DNA of 6,479 bases. Origin: Rickettsiales bacterium (GTDB lineage: Bacteria > Pseudomonadota > Alphaproteobacteria > Rickettsiales > UBA1997). The first letter of the stretch is position 1, and each line of letters opens with the position of its first letter. A model generated the notes under the pieces. The model did no database searches and had not been told where the DNA came from. It saw only the letters and a program-made list of their open reading frames with translations. Of the stretch, positions 5,192-6,479 are shown piece by piece. The stretch covers positions 1 through 6,479 of the forward strand of contig CANNMN010000075.1 of the NCBI GenBank assembly GCA_947505885.1. The letters are read 5' to 3'. Made by a program: the position numbers and the translations under genes.

Positions 5192-6479
5192 TTAGATCGA
5201 GATTTCTTTTTCTTCTTTTTGTTCTTTGCCTTCCAAATACATCGAAACCAATGGCGCATCAGAAACTTCAATTTGAAGATTTTTATCAAAGCCATTGAAC
5301 TCGGTTCTAATGCTACGTGAGTAAGCACCAAGCTGACCGATCTCGATGTAATCGCCTTCAGAAATATTTTCTGGGAGTTGGAACGGGCCCTTCATCACAT
5401 CAAGAGAATCGCAGGTTGGGCCATAAAATCCGAAAGGCGCTTTATTCTCAGAAAGATCAGTTTTGCCCTTAATGCGAAAGCAGTTAGTCGGGTAAATAAA
5501 GCCCGGCACACCAGCATCAAACAAGCCGCCATAAGTTCCATCATTTAAAAAAAGCATGTTATCTTTTCTGCCCTCAACTCGAACAAGAAGTGATCCAGCT
5601 TCTGCAACCAAAGCACGACCCGGCTCGCACCAGAGACGACAAGAAGGATCAAGATTAAGTTGAGCAATCGAATCAAAAATTTCGTCGAAATAGCTTTGCA
5701 GATTTGGCGGAGTCATGCCGGGGTAAGATGAAGGAAAGCCGCCACCAATATCCAAAACATCCAGCTTCACTTTAGATTTTTCGAGCAAATCTTTGGTGAT
5801 CGTAAGTGCAGTACGATATTGCGCAGGATCCATGCATTGAGAGCCGACATGGAAACAAATTCCAAGGTTTTTTGCCGCCATTCTTGCTTTGCGAACTAGG
5901 GCGATTGCCTTGGAAGGAAGAATGCCAAATTTGCGCGAAAGATCGATCGCTGAATGAGAATTTGGAATAGCCAAGCGCACATGTAAACCAAGGTCGCGGG
6001 CGTTATTTGTAACTTCCAGAATCTTCTTCAATTCATCGAAAGAATCGAGAGAGAAATCGCGGATTCCAAAGTTGTAATAAGCTTCAAAAATCGACTCGCG
6101 CGACTTGACCGGATGCATAAAATACATCTTGGCCTCTTTATCGAAAAGCTCGCGGATAAGCTTGATTTCAACAAGAGAAGCAACGTCAAAATGTCTAATT
6201 CCCGAATCAAATAAATGGCGCAAAACCACAACATCAGGATTGCTCTTCACCGAGTAAAGCACGTCACTTTTATTGCTCAGAGATTGAAAATTTTGTAAAA
6301 AGAACTGTGCCGCGCGCTTTATAGCAGCTGGCCTGATGAAATAAACCGGAATTGATGGCTTAAGAGTAAAAATTTCTTTCTTAACCGTTGTAAGAGCCGA
6401 ATTTTCTGAAACTTCTTCAAGTTTTTTTGATGAAGTGAAATTTTCTTTTTGTGAAAAATCGAGGTAATGAACCTTTGTG
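5192..6479 (-). CDS. PLP-dependent ornithine/lysine-type decarboxylase, alanine-racemase fold (partial, cut by right edge)
   Basis: This enzyme decarboxylates ornithine and/or lysine to putrescine/cadaverine, feeding polyamine synthesis. The frame is open from the TAA at 5192-5194 to the window edge: 428 residues with no start codon that makes sense inside the window. A GTG at 6262 is in frame but starts after the first barrel strand and just before the PLP lysine, so it is not the true start. Numbering from the edge: strand PVYFI (44-48), PLP Lys78 in YSVKSNP, HVGSQ (210-214), phosphate-binding GGGFP (245-249), EPGR (285-288), FDAG about 320-323, GPTCDSLD with active-site Cys356-Asp357 contributed to the partner subunit, and GAYS near 384-387 with the PLP-facing Tyr386. 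All expected catalytic residues are present. The C-terminus ends in a Glu/Lys tail. At least 43 residues precede the first barrel strand, longer than I expect for this family. It is upstream of the DHS-like gene on the same strand, probably one operon. Substrate preference (Orn or Lys) cannot be read with certainty. Confidence 0.92.
   Translation of the reverse strand, partial: TKVHYLDFSQKENFTSSKKLEEVSENSALTTVKKEIFTLKPSIPVYFIRPAAIKRAAQFFLQNFQSLSNKSDVLYSVKSNPDVVVLRHLFDSGIRHFDVASLVEIKLIRELFDKEAKMYFMHPVKSRESIFEAYYNFGIRDFSLDSFDELKKILEVTNNARDLGLHVRLAIPNSHSAIDLSRKFGILPSKAIALVRKARMAAKNLGICFHVGSQCMDPAQYRTALTITKDLLEKSKVKLDVLDIGGGFPSSYPGMTPPNLQSYFDEIFDSIAQLNLDPSCRLWCEPGRALVAEAGSLLVRVEGRKDNMLFLNDGTYGGLFDAGVPGFIYPTNCFRIKGKTDLSENKAPFGFYGPTCDSLDVMKGPFQLPENISEGDYIEIGQLGAYSRSIRTEFNGFDKNLQIEVSDAPLVSMYLEGKEQKEEKEISI

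Noticed and set aside
5053..5331. Short frames on both strands across the decarboxylase/DHS-like junction
   Set aside because: They run through the palindromic repeat and the coding ends of the two real genes; the translations are low-complexity (Lys- or Phe-rich) and match nothing known to me.
5192..6262. Decarboxylase starting at the GTG at 6262
   Set aside because: This start would remove the first barrel strand and leave the PLP lysine at residue 6. The frame is open to the window edge and encodes the missing strand, so the gene is partial, not short.

Overview
The window is AT-rich (about 40% GC by eye) and densely coded. It looks like a chromosomal segment of an alphaproteobacterium. 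The HtpG and RecO sequences have an alphaproteobacterial look; HtpG in particular recalls Rickettsiales-type proteins. Short palindromes of the GTCATCCC type sit between genes, as is common in Rickettsiales and related genomes. No phage, IS, CRISPR, tRNA or rRNA gene was seen. The lineage is a judgement from remembered family patterns, not from a search.

Layout from left to right: (1) the 5' part of a minus-strand lipoprotein gene, CsgG/LpoB-like, cut by the left edge; (2) htpG (Hsp90 chaperone), minus strand, with a short palindrome between it and the lipoprotein gene; (3) a 78-bp divergent intergenic region with a possible heat-shock-type promoter for htpG; (4) miaA and recO on the plus strand, overlapping by 4 bp; (5) a large perfect inverted repeat (36-bp arms, 17-nt loop) filling the gap between convergent genes, probably a bidirectional terminator made from a dispersed repeat; (6) a minus-strand pair transcribed from right to left. 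The first of the pair is a fold-III PLP amino-acid decarboxylase (ornithine/lysine type), cut by the right edge. The second is a deoxyhypusine-synthase-family enzyme. A second GTCATCCC-type palindrome lies between them.

The left and middle genes are ordinary housekeeping: protein folding, tRNA modification and recombination repair. The right-hand pair is the most interesting part. Bacteria have no eIF5A, so a deoxyhypusine synthase homologue next to an ornithine-type decarboxylase points to polyamine synthesis. The decarboxylase would make putrescine (or cadaverine), and the DHS-like enzyme would transfer an aminobutyl group to a free amine to give homospermidine or a related polyamine. The DHS-like protein keeps the catalytic lysine but appears to have lost several residues that bind spermidine in the eukaryotic enzyme, which fits a changed substrate.

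I do not see a wholly new system here. The items most worth checking are the substrate of the DHS-like enzyme, the perfect palindrome, and the true N-terminus of the decarboxylase.
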